Shown: one piece after another, positions 7,887 to 16,200 of the stretch
Position numbering within the stretch: position 1 is the stretch's first letter
Layout of the letters: the number at the start of each line of letters is the position of its first letter
Origin: Planctomycetota bacterium
Lineage (GTDB): Bacteria; Planctomycetota; UBA1135; GCA-002686595
Length of the DNA stretch: 64,000 nt
NCBI GenBank assembly: GCA_029259635.1
Contig: JAJDEU010000028.1
Span: forward strand, 80,973 to 144,972
Direction of reading: 5' to 3'
Made by a program: the position numbers and the translations under genes
Notes under the pieces: generated by a model
The model's database searches: none
Told to the model about the DNA's origin: nothing
Seen by the model: only the letters and a program-made list of their open reading frames with translations

Positions 7887-9544
7887 TGTGACTCCTCTAC
7901 TTTTCCGCCGAACAGGCTCGCCACATCCTCGGTGAATGGGTCTTTCTCGGGCGCCTTTACGGCCACTCGACTTCCGAATTCGATCGCGACTTCCCGCCCG
8001 AGCGCTTGAGAAAAAGCACGGGTGAGCGCGGACTTGTTGCGCTTGCCTTCGACCATGCGTCGATCCGCATCACTGCCCAGTTCGAGGTGAAGCAGCGCTT
8101 GAGTTTCCGTCACTTCATCTAATCGACCGCGAGTCTCGAGAAGCTCGGCCAGCGCGCCGTGCTTTTCCTTGAGAGTCTTCAGGACGAGTTCCCAGGTGTC
8201 GCGATTGGTCACCGGCGGGGTGTAGACGCCACTTTTCGACTCGGTCGGCTGGGCTTGCGGTGCGGGTGCACTCGTCGGCGCTGAAGTCGGAGTCGGAGTC
8301 GGTCGTGGTGCCGGAGCGGGTGCGGACGCTCGAACGGGCTCAGCGGAGGCCGGGGCTTTGGGAGCGGTCGCCCGGACTTCCGAAGGTCCGGACGTGGGCG
8401 GCGGCGCCTCTCCGAGACGTGCTTCTAGGGCGAGCAGTCGGCGTTCGAGTTCCACCAGCGGAATCGAATTCTCCGCGCGGCACAGCTCGAGAAGCGCGAG
8501 TTCTAACACGAGCCGCTCGTGCCCCTGCGACTGTCGAAGACGCCCACGCGCGTGAAGCAACTCCTCCAGCCAGAGCTCCAGGCGATCGTGGCTGAGCCGA
8601 CTGGATCGCGCGACAATCTCCTCGCTGGGCGTCGAGCCGAGGATCGGATGGTCTGCGCCGCACAGCGAGACGAAGAGCGTCAGGCGAATTTGGTCGAGCA
8701 GGCTCTCGAGCAGCTCGGACTCGCCACCTCCGACGGATCGGATCGCCGTCATGACGCCCGCGCGGTCGCCCTTCTCCACCAGAGCCAAGAGCTCTTCGAT
8801 CTCTCGTGCGCCACCCTCGCCGCCGAGTCGCTCGACATCTTCGAGCGCGGGCTCGTCGCCGACGAGCGCGAGCAATTGGTCGAACAATGAGAGCGCATCG
8901 CGCATTCCGCCGCGCGCTCGACGCGCGAGCTCTTCGAGAACTCCGGGGCCCGGCGTCAACTTTTCGAGTTCCGAAACCTTCGTCAGGCGCCCGACGATGT
9001 CGACTTCCGAAATCGGGTCGAGCAAGAGGACCTGACAGCGCGACAGAATCGTGTCCGGGACCTTGTGCTTCTCCGTGGTCGCAAACAAAAACTTCGCGTG
9101 CGCCGGCGGCTCCTCAAGCGTCTTCAGAAGCGCGTTGAACGCTTCCTTCGTCAGCATGTGAACTTCGTCGATGATGTAGACCTTGAAGCGCGCGCGCATC
9201 GGCACGTAGGCCACTTGATCGCGCAGGTCTTTGATGCTGTCGATGCCGCGGTTGGAAGCCGCATCGATCTCGACGATATCCATCTCCGAGCCGGCGTCCG
9301 TCGAGAGACAGCGCTCGCACTCTCCGCAGGGGTCGGCGGTCGGACCCTTCTCGCAGTTGAGGGCCTTGGCGAAGATGCGCGCCGTGGTGGTCTTGCCCGT
9401 CCCGCGCGGTCCCGAAAAGAGATAGGCGTGCCCAACGCGCTCTTCCTGAATCGCACCACGCAGAATGCCCGTGGTTACATCTTGGCCGGCGACATCACCG
9501 AAGAGTGTCGGCCGGTATTTTCGCGCGAGTACGAGGTAGCTCAT
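7883..9544 (-). CDS. dnaX: DNA polymerase III subunits gamma/tau
   Basis: About 553 aa from the ATG at 9544 (MSYLVLARKYRPTLF), the standard family start, although the frame is open to 9601. It has the Walker A motif SGPRGTGKTTTAR, a four-Cys zinc module (CEKG...CGECERC), Walker B IIDEVHML and an SRC arginine finger. A long Ala/Pro/Thr linker follows at about residues 395-450, then a short tau-like C-terminal domain. It is the clamp-loader motor. I saw no AAAAAAG-type slippery heptamer for making gamma. Its stop overlaps ybaB, and the SRP RNA lies about 130 bp upstream. Confidence 0.95.
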   Translation of the reverse strand: MSYLVLARKYRPTLFGDVAGQDVTTGILRGAIQEERVGHAYLFSGPRGTGKTTTARIFAKALNCEKGPTADPCGECERCLSTDAGSEMDIVEIDAASNRGIDSIKDLRDQVAYVPMRARFKVYIIDEVHMLTKEAFNALLKTLEEPPAHAKFLFATTEKHKVPDTILSRCQVLLLDPISEVDIVGRLTKVSELEKLTPGPGVLEELARRARGGMRDALSLFDQLLALVGDEPALEDVERLGGEGGAREIEELLALVEKGDRAGVMTAIRSVGGGESELLESLLDQIRLTLFVSLCGADHPILGSTPSEEIVARSSRLSHDRLELWLEELLHARGRLRQSQGHERLVLELALLELCRAENSIPLVELERRLLALEARLGEAPPPTSGPSEVRATAPKAPASAEPVRASAPAPAPRPTPTPTSAPTSAPAPQAQPTESKSGVYTPPVTNRDTWELVLKTLKEKHGALAELLETRGRLDEVTETQALLHLELGSDADRRMVEGKRNKSALTRAFSQALGREVAIEFGSRVAVKAPEKDPFTEDVASLFGGKVEESQ

Positions 9545-9648
9545 GACCGGATGGATTCTACTCGGAGTGCGGCAGGCCACAATCTTCCGTAGGTGGAGCA
9601 ACGCGTGCTCGCCCCCCTTCGGCGCAAATTTCGGCCTTCGTCACGGGC

Positions 9649-9675
9649 CAAAAAAAAGAGCGCGCCAAAAAAGAG
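9649..9675 (-). terminator. Tandem T-rich ends after the SRP RNA
   Basis: On the minus strand GCGCGCTC followed by six T is repeated immediately as GCGCGCTC followed by about nine T. The first unit closes the SRP RNA helix; the second is a back-up copy. Together they make a likely Rho-independent end. Confidence 0.6.
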
Positions 9676-9792
9676 CGCGCTAGTGGGCCCGGGCGATCGA
9701 CACATGAAATCCTGTCCTTAGGGCTGCTCCGTTCCCGGTCTGACCCGGTTCGAACTGATCTCATTGTCGGACCCGAACCCACTACCGCGCCC
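9673..9792 (-). ncRNA. ffs: Signal recognition particle RNA (small bacterial 4.5S type)
   Basis: The minus strand carries the conserved SRP apical core GGTCAG-ACCGGGAACGG-AGCAGCCCTAAGG (complement of about 9713-9745). It contains a GGAA tetraloop closed by CCG/CGG and the asymmetric AGCAGC side. The ends pair: GGGCGCGGTAGTGGG (complement of 9778-9792) with CCCACTAGCGCGC (complement of about 9675-9687). T-runs follow at 9665-9670 and 9649-9657 and would end it. The size is about 120 nt, with no Alu domain. It sits between tRNA-Ser(GGA) and dnaX, a neighbourhood shared with several other bacteria. The exact ends are approximate. Confidence 0.85.
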
Positions 9793-9817
9793 TGATCGAG
9801 CAAGACGTCGAGGGTAG

Positions 9818-9908
9818 TGGCGGAGAGGGAGGGATTTGAACCCTCGGTACCGGGAACCGGCACACACGCTTTCCAAGCGTGCTCCTTCAGCCACTCGGAC
9901 ACCTCTCC
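9818..9908 (-). tRNA. tRNA-Ser(GGA)
   Basis: A 91-nt cloverleaf with a long variable arm, typical of tRNA-Ser. The acceptor GGAGAGG pairs with CCTCTCC, the anticodon loop CTTGGAAAG gives anticodon GGA, the T-loop is GGTTCAAATCC, and CCA is encoded (complement of 9818-9820). It lies 26 bp upstream of the SRP RNA, so the two are probably co-transcribed. Confidence 0.96.
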
Positions 9909-9960
9909 ACGACGACATCGCCTCGAGACAGAAGCCTCGTCGGCGACACCGTATAGGGTT

Positions 9961-10050
9961 TGGCGGAGAGGGGGGGATTTGAACCCCCGGTACCCGCAAG
10001 GGCACGCTGGTTTTCGAAACCAGTCCATTCAGCCGCTCTGGCACCTCTCC
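9961..10050 (-). tRNA. tRNA-Ser(CGA)
   Basis: A 90-nt class II tRNA. The anticodon stem CTGGTTTCGAAAACCAG gives anticodon CGA. It has a long variable arm (GTGCCCTTGCGGGTAC), T-loop GGTTCAAATCC and an encoded CCA. It is 52 bp upstream of tRNA-Ser(GGA) on the same strand. Confidence 0.96.
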
Positions 10051-10211
10051 TTAAGAATGACTCGCAGCTTCGGGCTCGGCTCCATCGAGGAGACGCTCAA
10101 CGCGAGCCTCAGTACCGATCCCACCGAAACGATCGATGTCATTCTTGTTTGCGACGCGCGCCGAGAAGGGCGAATGGGAGCCGTGATTCGAAAGAACCTT
10201 CGCGCCGAGCT

Positions 10212-10664
10212 CTAGCGCTTGGCGCGAAAGAAACTCTGCAAGAGCTCACGAGAGGCCTCCGCCCCCACGCCCTCGCTGAGCAGGGCGCGGTGATTGGCCC
10301 GCGGATCCGTGAGTACGTTGCCCAGCGAAGCGCAGGCGCCAAACTTGGGGTCTCGTGCGCTGTACACCACTCGGTCTACGCGTGCGTGAACCAGGGCTCC
10401 AGCACACATAAAACAGGGCTCCAGCGTGCAGTAGAGCGTCGCCCCCGTAAGGCGCGGCGACTCCAAGACACGAATCGCCTCTTGGAGAACGAGCATCTCG
10501 GCATGAGCCAGAGGAGTCCCCCGCTCGCGCGTTCGATTGTGATCCTTAGCGATCACGCGCCCATCCACGACAAGGCAGGCCCCCACCGGGACTTCGTCCT
10601 CGGCTCCGGCTTCCCGCGCCTCCAGAAGAGCAATCGCGATGAAGGCTTCATCGGTTTCACTCAT
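10212..10664 (-). CDS. tadA: tRNA-specific adenosine deaminase TadA
   Basis: 150 aa from the ATG at 10664 (MSETDEAFIAIAL); the frame is open to 10787 but that extension has no family match. The zinc/catalytic motifs are HAEM (His and general-base Glu) and PCFMC. TadA converts A34 to inosine in tRNA-Arg(ACG), and that tRNA gene lies 112 bp upstream on the same strand. A promoter for the pair is visible at 10869-10898. A broader cytosine/guanine deaminase identity is unlikely given the match to TadA (LEPCFMCAGALVHARV). Confidence 0.94.
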   Translation of the reverse strand: MSETDEAFIAIALLEAREAGAEDEVPVGACLVVDGRVIAKDHNRTRERGTPLAHAEMLVLQEAIRVLESPRLTGATLYCTLEPCFMCAGALVHARVDRVVYSARDPKFGACASLGNVLTDPRANHRALLSEGVGAEASRELLQSFFRAKR

Positions 10665-10775
10665 CGTGGCCACGCGTCGTCTACTCGTTCTCAAGGATCC
10701 TGTCCGCACGTCGAAAAGCGGAAAATCGAGGGACCAGAAGTCTCTCGGAACCGCCAGGGTGCGAACACTGAAGGG

Positions 10776-10852
10776 TGGTACACCCAAGAGGATTCGAACC
10801 TCTAACCTCCTGATCCGTAGTCAGGTGCTCTATCCAGTTGAGCTATGGGTGC
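10776..10852 (-). tRNA. tRNA-Arg(ACG)
   Basis: A 77-nt cloverleaf starting GCACCCATAGCTCAACTGG. The anticodon stem-loop CCTGACTACGGATCAGG gives anticodon ACG. The T-arm is AGGTTCGAATCCT, with CCA encoded. It is the substrate of TadA, encoded just downstream. Confidence 0.97.
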
Positions 10853-10868
10853 GCACAGAAGGGGAAAG

Positions 10869-10898
10869 GTTTTAGCGGGTGGGACTCGCCGCTGTCAA
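10869..10898 (-). promoter_or_regulatory. Sigma-70-type promoter for tRNA-Arg(ACG)-tadA
   Basis: On the minus strand: TTGACA (complement of 10893-10898), 18-bp spacer, TAAAAC (complement of 10869-10874). The predicted start is about 10 nt before the tRNA 5' end. The -35 box matches consensus perfectly. Confidence 0.65.
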
Positions 10899-11052
10899 CC
10901 ATGGGCGACGGTCGAAACGAGAATGAATCGGGGATCTCGGCCTTGGCGAGGAGCGAGTGGATTCCCGCCTCGCGAGGAGTAACCTAGGAGGACGCCCTGG
11001 ATCGGAGATTGGTCCGGGGGCGCATTCGCTTCGATACCGGTAAGGACCCCCC

Positions 11053-12075
11053 ATGCAGAGCGCGACCTCCCCCAAAAACCTGATTCGTCTGCGGGACCTT
11101 CCGCTCCAAGAACTCGACCTGATCTTGGAACGGGCCCGCAGTCTCAAATTGCGCCCCTCCCCCAACGAATTCGCGGGGCAAACGGTTGGACTTCTCTTCT
11201 TCAGAGGTTCGCTCAGGACGCGTATCTCCCTGGAAGTCGCGATGCACCAGCTCGGTGGTGACACGATCGAGCTCACGGCAGCCAGTGACTTTTGGGACCT
11301 GGAAGACCGGGAAGGCGCGGTCATGGACGGGCGAGCCCCAGAGCACGTGAAAGACGCCGCCGCGGTTCTCTCTCGCTACGTCGATGCGCTCGCTGTTCGC
11401 ACGGCTCCCGGCGCCCGGTCTTGGGATGTCGATCGGCGCGATGACGAGATCGCGACCTGGGCGCGCTACGCGACGGTCCCCGTCATCAATATGGAGAGCT
11501 CTCTCTGGCATCCCCTGCAAGCGCTCGCCGATCGGATGACACTGAAGGAAGAGTTTGCGGAGACTGCCGGCAAGCGCGTCGCCGTCGTCTGGGTTCACTC
11601 GCCCGAGCCGGCCAGCGCTGCGGTCACGCACTCCTTTCTCGACATGGCCCTGCGCGATCGCATGAACGTCTCGATCGCGCATCCCCAAGGTTACGAGTTG
11701 GACTCGGGCGTCATGCGCGGATTGGAAGAGGTCGCCGCGAAGAAGGGCTGCGAACTGAGGACCGGCCTCTCCAAGGAAGAAGCGGTCGAAGGTGCGGACG
11801 TCGTGTACGCGCGTTCGTGGCAATCGCTCGAGACCTACGGCAACCCGACGCTGGCAGCTAGCCGACTGTCGCGCACGAACGACTGGATGGTCGACCGGAA
11901 ACTGCTCGACTCCGGTCAATCCGCACGCTTCATGCATGCCATGCCGATTCGGCGAAACATCGAGGTCTCCGACGAGGTCCTCGATAGCGCTGAATCACTG
12001 GTCTACACGCAGGCCGAGAATCGCCTGCACGCGCAAAAAGCGCTGCTCTTGCACCTGCTGAAGAAGCAGGCCTAA
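11053..12075 (+). CDS. argF': N-acetylornithine/N-succinylornithine-type carbamoyltransferase
   Basis: A 340-aa transcarbamylase. The carbamoyl-phosphate motif is SLRTR (53-57) and HPLQ is at 153-156. Near the C-terminus MPIRRN replaces the LPxRRN stretch, with AENRLHAQKA after it, which resembles AOTC/SOTC enzymes and not ordinary ornithine carbamoyltransferase. Glu84 in WDLEDREGAVMDG aligns with the Glu that selects N-acetylornithine in Xanthomonas AOTC (Pro in the succinyl enzyme), so acetylornithine is the better guess. Oddly, the usual HCLP is HAMP (295-298), so the conserved Cys is Ala. The ATG is preceded by AAGGA. It is the first plus-strand gene before dnaE and would act in arginine synthesis. 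Confidence 0.8.
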   Translation: MQSATSPKNLIRLRDLPLQELDLILERARSLKLRPSPNEFAGQTVGLLFFRGSLRTRISLEVAMHQLGGDTIELTAASDFWDLEDREGAVMDGRAPEHVKDAAAVLSRYVDALAVRTAPGARSWDVDRRDDEIATWARYATVPVINMESSLWHPLQALADRMTLKEEFAETAGKRVAVVWVHSPEPASAAVTHSFLDMALRDRMNVSIAHPQGYELDSGVMRGLEEVAAKKGCELRTGLSKEEAVEGADVVYARSWQSLETYGNPTLAASRLSRTNDWMVDRKLLDSGQSARFMHAMPIRRNIEVSDEVLDSAESLVYTQAENRLHAQKALLLHLLKKQA

Positions 12076-12119
12076 TTCGAATCGACTGACCTTTTGCTCG
12101 TGGGCTGACTGACTGGCCC

Positions 12120-12142
12120 CTTCGCGGTTTTTCGCCGCGAAG
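12120..12142 (+). terminator. Hairpin between argF' and dnaE
   Basis: CTTCGCGG (12120-12127) pairs perfectly with CCGCGAAG (12135-12142) around a seven-base T-rich loop. No T-run follows, so it may be a weak terminator or a processing site. Confidence 0.4.
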
Positions 12143-12169
12143 TCCGCACCGTGTTTAGACTGAGTTGTC

Positions 12170-15100
12170 ATGACTGATTCCGGGTTCGTTCACCTTCACG
12201 TCCACTCCGAGTACAGCCTCCTGGATGGAGCGAACCGCATCGGGGATCTGGTGAATAGCTGCGTCGAAGACGGTCAAAAGGCGATAGCGCTCACCGATCA
12301 CGGCAACATGTACGGCGGCATCGAGCTGTACGAAAAGTGCACCAAGCGAGACATCAAACCGATCCTCGGATGCGAGGTCTACATCGCACAGGAGTCTCGG
12401 TTGCTCCCCCACAGCCGACGCGACAATCCCTACACGCACCTGACGCTCTTGGCGCGAACGCAGGAAGGTTTTCAGAACCTAATCAAGATGGCCTCCATCT
12501 CTTATGTGGAGGGCTATCACGTGCGGCCGCGAATCGACCGCGAGGTTCTCGAGCAGTACGGGAAAGGAATCACCTGTCTCTCCGGATGTTTGTCGGGCGA
12601 GATCAACCGCCTGTTCTTGCGCGACAAAGAGGCCGAAGCGGAGCGTCTAGCGGGCGAATTGAGAGACATCTTCGGACCGGAACATTTCTGGCTCGAGCTC
12701 CAACGCAACGGAATCGAAATCCAAAACAAGTGCAACGAGTCGCTGGTTCGACTCAATCAGCGCACGGGAATTCCGCTGGTAGCGACCAACGACATTCACT
12801 ACTCGCGCCACGAAGACTGCGCCGTTCAGGATGTTCTCCTGTGCATCAACACCGGTGCGAAGCGCGACGATGAGAAGCGCTTCAAGATGGACACCGACAC
12901 TCTGTTCTTCCGCACCGCCGCGGAGATGAAGCACGAGTTTCGCGACCTTCCGGATACGGTGCGAGCGACGCTCGATGTCGCCGATCAAGTCGACGTCAAA
13001 ATCGAGTTCGGGAATTACCACCTACCGATCTTCGTTCCCGACACCGACGAGACGCCGGATGAGCTGTTCGACCGGCTTTGCGATGAGGGCATTCATCGGC
13101 TCTACCCCACGGAGATGCACGCAAAGGCACGCGAACGCCTGGCCTACGAGGTCGGAATCATTCGCGAGATGGGCTTCCTCTCCTACTTCCTCATCGTCTG
13201 GGACCTCATCCGATGGGCGCGCGATAACGGCATTCCCGTTGGGCCGGGGCGCGGCTCGGCCGCTGGCGCAATCGTGGCCTACTGCCTCGAGATCACAAAA
13301 GTCTGCCCGCTCAAGTACGACCTTCTGTTCGAGCGCTTCCTCAACAGCGCGCGTGTGTCGATGCCCGACATTGACATCGACTTTTGCAAGGAAGGACGCG
13401 AGCGCGTACTGACCTATACGCGCGAGCGTTACGGAGAGGAGAACGTCGCCCAGATCGTGACCTTCGGAACCATGGCGTCCCGAACCGTCGTTCGCGACGT
13501 GGGGCGTGTCCTCGACATTCCGTTGCGCGATGTCGACAAGATCGCCAAAGCGATTCCGAGTGGTCCCGGCTCCCCTCCCCTGGCCGTGGCGGTCGAAAAG
13601 GACAAAGACCTCTCTGCCCTACGCGCGGAGAATCCCGACCTGGCCGAGCTCTTCAACTTCTCGGTCAAGCTCGAGGGCATGGCGCGTCACATCTCGACGC
13701 ACGCGGCGGGTGTGGTCATCGCCGACAAGCCGATCGACTCGTACGTCCCGCTCTGCACGAATGACGGCGATGTCGTCACCCAGTGGGCAGCTCCGCAACT
13801 CGAGGCTCTCGGGTTGTTGAAGATGGACTACCTCGGGTTGCGCACGCTCACGATCATCAGTCGCACTCTCGCAAACATCGAGAGGCAAGGCGGAACCGCG
13901 CCCGATGTCGATCACCTGCCCGAGGGTGATCCAGCCACCTACAAGATGCTGATGGCGGGCGACACACAGGGTGTGTTCCAGCTCGAATCGGAGGGTATGC
14001 GGAAGCTTCTGGCCCGTCTAAAGCCCGACGTCTTTGAGGATTTAATCGCCGTTCTCGCGCTCTATCGGCCCGGTCCGCTGGAATCGGGGATGGACGAAAT
14101 GTTCATCAGGCGAAAGCACGGACTCGAAAAGGTCGAGTATCCACACCCCGTTCTTGAGCCCATTCTGAACGACACCTACGGCTGTATCGTCTATCAGGAA
14201 CAGGTCATGTTGATCGCCAATCACTTGGCGGACTTCACCCTGAACGACGCGGACAATTTGCGCAAAGCGATGGGCAAGAAGAAGCCCGAGATCATGCAAA
14301 AGTTCTCGGCGCAGTTTCTTGAGGGCGCCGTGGCGAAAGGGTGCGCCGCAGTCGCAGCGCAAGAGATCTGGGACAACATCGTCAAGTTCGGAGGCTATGG
14401 CTTCAACAAATCGCACTCGACGGCTTACGCGCTCATCACCTACCAGACGGCTTACCTGAAGGCGAATCATCGGCTCTCGTTCCTGGCGGCCAACATGTCT
14501 TGCGAGATGCAGGACTCCACCAAGATCAAGGCGCTCATCGATGATGCCAAGCGCAGCGACATCGCCGTACTCCCGCCGGACATCTCGAAATCGGACTGGG
14601 AGTTCTCGCCGGAGGGCAGCTCGATTCGTTTCGGAATCGGGGCGATCAAGGGCACTGGCGAGAAGGCGATCAGCGCGCTGGTCGCCGGGCGCGAGAAGCT
14701 GAAAGGAGCGCCGTCGCTCTACAACATGTGCCAGGAGATCGACTCGACGGAGATCACGAAGTTGACCTGGGAAGCGCTGGTGAAGTCGGGCGCATTCGAT
14801 CCGACCGGACACAATCGCGGCGCGTTACTCGGCTCACTCGAGCTGGCCATGGCGGAAGGAGCGCAGGCCGCCAAGAACCGCAAGTCCGGCCAGTCCTCCC
14901 TTTTCGGCGGACCGAGCGAAGAGGAAGAGACGAGTGATGGGTCGGAGTGCATCGATCCCGCGAAGAGCTACGACCGCCAGACGACCCTGCTGGCCGAGTA
15001 CGAAGTCCTCGGCTTCTACCTTTCCGGCCACCCGCTCGAGGAACGCGCGGGCCTATTCCGGATGCTCTCGAACACCTCCTCCCAAGAGATGCAGGACCGA

Positions 15101-15616
15101 GCTCCCGGGACCCAGGTCATGATGGCTGGGCTGATTCTCTCCAAGTCGGAGCTGGTGGTGAAGAAAGGCCGCTCCGCCGGCAAGAAGATGGCTCGCTTCC
15201 AATTGGAGGATCTCGACGGCAGCGTCAACGTGACCGTCTTCCCGCGAACCTATGAAGAGCTGCGCGAGAAGATCGAGGACGGTGCGATCGTCGTGTGCGT
15301 GGGCAAGACCGACGAATCCGAGGAGCCTGCGATGCTGCTCGACGAGGTGCTTGGGGTCGAGGAGGCCATCGCTCGCTTCGAGGGAGGCTTAGTGATCCAG
15401 ATCGAGCGAGAGGACCGCGGGCTCCTAGAGCGGCTCCAAAAGGTCCTGGTACAGCACAAGGGCAGCCGCGTCCTGTTCTTTGACATCGTCGGCGAAGACG
15501 ACAAGATTCGCCGTGTACGGGCAGCAGGTGAGTACAACGTGGCGATCACTGCCGAACTCGCTCGCGAAGTCGATGACCTCATCGGTACCGGGCGGGTCGG
15601 CTTGGCGCGCTACTAG
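12170..15616 (+). CDS. dnaE: DNA polymerase III subunit alpha
   Basis: A 1148-aa type-1 DnaE. The N-terminal PHP domain begins HLHVHSEYSLLDGA, followed by the polymerase core with GPGRGSAAG and the catalytic PDIDIDF near residue 400. Next come the tandem HhH region (GYGFNKSHSTAYA), a beta-binding segment and an OB fold at about 970-1060 (QLEDLDGSVNVTVFPRTYEEL). It is the replicative polymerase. The ATG at 12170 is 95 bp after argF'. It converges on rplQ, and the 117-bp space between them is filled by a perfect palindrome. Confidence 0.96.
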   Translation: MTDSGFVHLHVHSEYSLLDGANRIGDLVNSCVEDGQKAIALTDHGNMYGGIELYEKCTKRDIKPILGCEVYIAQESRLLPHSRRDNPYTHLTLLARTQEGFQNLIKMASISYVEGYHVRPRIDREVLEQYGKGITCLSGCLSGEINRLFLRDKEAEAERLAGELRDIFGPEHFWLELQRNGIEIQNKCNESLVRLNQRTGIPLVATNDIHYSRHEDCAVQDVLLCINTGAKRDDEKRFKMDTDTLFFRTAAEMKHEFRDLPDTVRATLDVADQVDVKIEFGNYHLPIFVPDTDETPDELFDRLCDEGIHRLYPTEMHAKARERLAYEVGIIREMGFLSYFLIVWDLIRWARDNGIPVGPGRGSAAGAIVAYCLEITKVCPLKYDLLFERFLNSARVSMPDIDIDFCKEGRERVLTYTRERYGEENVAQIVTFGTMASRTVVRDVGRVLDIPLRDVDKIAKAIPSGPGSPPLAVAVEKDKDLSALRAENPDLAELFNFSVKLEGMARHISTHAAGVVIADKPIDSYVPLCTNDGDVVTQWAAPQLEALGLLKMDYLGLRTLTIISRTLANIERQGGTAPDVDHLPEGDPATYKMLMAGDTQGVFQLESEGMRKLLARLKPDVFEDLIAVLALYRPGPLESGMDEMFIRRKHGLEKVEYPHPVLEPILNDTYGCIVYQEQVMLIANHLADFTLNDADNLRKAMGKKKPEIMQKFSAQFLEGAVAKGCAAVAAQEIWDNIVKFGGYGFNKSHSTAYALITYQTAYLKANHRLSFLAANMSCEMQDSTKIKALIDDAKRSDIAVLPPDISKSDWEFSPEGSSIRFGIGAIKGTGEKAISALVAGREKLKGAPSLYNMCQEIDSTEITKLTWEALVKSGAFDPTGHNRGALLGSLELAMAEGAQAAKNRKSGQSSLFGGPSEEEETSDGSECIDPAKSYDRQTTLLAEYEVLGFYLSGHPLEERAGLFRMLSNTSSQEMQDRAPGTQVMMAGLILSKSELVVKKGRSAGKKMARFQLEDLDGSVNVTVFPRTYEELREKIEDGAIVVCVGKTDESEEPAMLLDEVLGVEEAIARFEGGLVIQIEREDRGLLERLQKVLVQHKGSRVLFFDIVGEDDKIRRVRAAGEYNVAITAELAREVDDLIGTGRVGLARY

Positions 15617-15619
15617 CGT

Positions 15620-15726
15620 GAAGGTGTAATACCGAACCCGGTTCAGATCTAAACTTTAGGGCCACTGCAGCTTCGCTGCAGTGGCCCTAAAGTTTAGATC
15701 TGAACCGGGTTCGGTATTACACCTTC
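15620..15726. terminator. 107-bp perfect palindrome, bidirectional terminator between dnaE and rplQ
   Basis: Two 52-nt arms (15620-15671 and 15675-15726) are exact reverse complements around a TTC loop. The palindrome starts three bases after the dnaE stop and ends seven bases before the rplQ stop, so it can fold in transcripts from both sides. A 23-nt stretch of each arm (15630-15652 and its mirror 15694-15716) recurs with one change at 63917-63939, so it may also be part of a dispersed repeat. Confidence 0.75.
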
Positions 15727-15733
15727 GCGGTAT

Positions 15734-16111
15734 CTACTCGTCGTCGGACTCTGCGCGAACGACGAATTCGATGATGGCGCGCGGGCTGTTGTCGCCGAGG
15801 CGAGGTTTTGCGAGCTTGAGAATTCTCGTATAGCCCCCAGGCCGTTCCGAGAAGCGCGGAGCGACGTCGCTGAAGAGTTTGTTCAGCGCATCGGCATTGC
15901 GAAGTCGGGCAAAGGCCAGGCGACGGTGATGCACGGTGGGAGTCTTCGCGAGCGTGATCAGCTTCTCGATATAAGGCCGCAGGGCCTTTGCCTTGGGAAG
16001 CGTCGTCACAATGCGCTCATGCTCAATCAATGACGAAGCCATATTCCGGGTCATCGCAATACGATGACTCGTGGTCCGGCCCAATTTCCATCCTGCTACG
16101 CGGTGTCTCAT
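15734..16111 (-). CDS. rplQ: 50S ribosomal protein L17
   Basis: A 125-aa L17 beginning [34 protein letters not shown], the conserved rRNA-binding N-terminus. It is the last gene of the alpha operon, 89 bp after rpoA. The C-terminus carries a short acidic tail (RAESDDE). Confidence 0.96.
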   Translation of the reverse strand: MRHRVAGWKLGRTTSHRIAMTRNMASSLIEHERIVTTLPKAKALRPYIEKLITLAKTPTVHHRRLAFARLRNADALNKLFSDVAPRFSERPGGYTRILKLAKPRLGDNSPRAIIEFVVRAESDDE

Positions 16112-16200
16112 CTCGTGTACCTAACTCGGCTTTCCTGTTCGCTGCTCGCCCCAACGAGAGGGGCCTGCGACCTGGCGTGTGTTTGCTCTCCCTCGAGGGC

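Noticed and set aside
7883..9544. Programmed frameshift for gamma in dnaX
   Set aside because: No A-rich slippery heptamer with a following stem was seen in the linker region.
9735..9760. CCCGGTTCGAACTGATCT as another copy of the 15.6/63.9 kb repeat
   Set aside because: It differs by inserted bases and is part of the SRP RNA core, so the likeness is chance.
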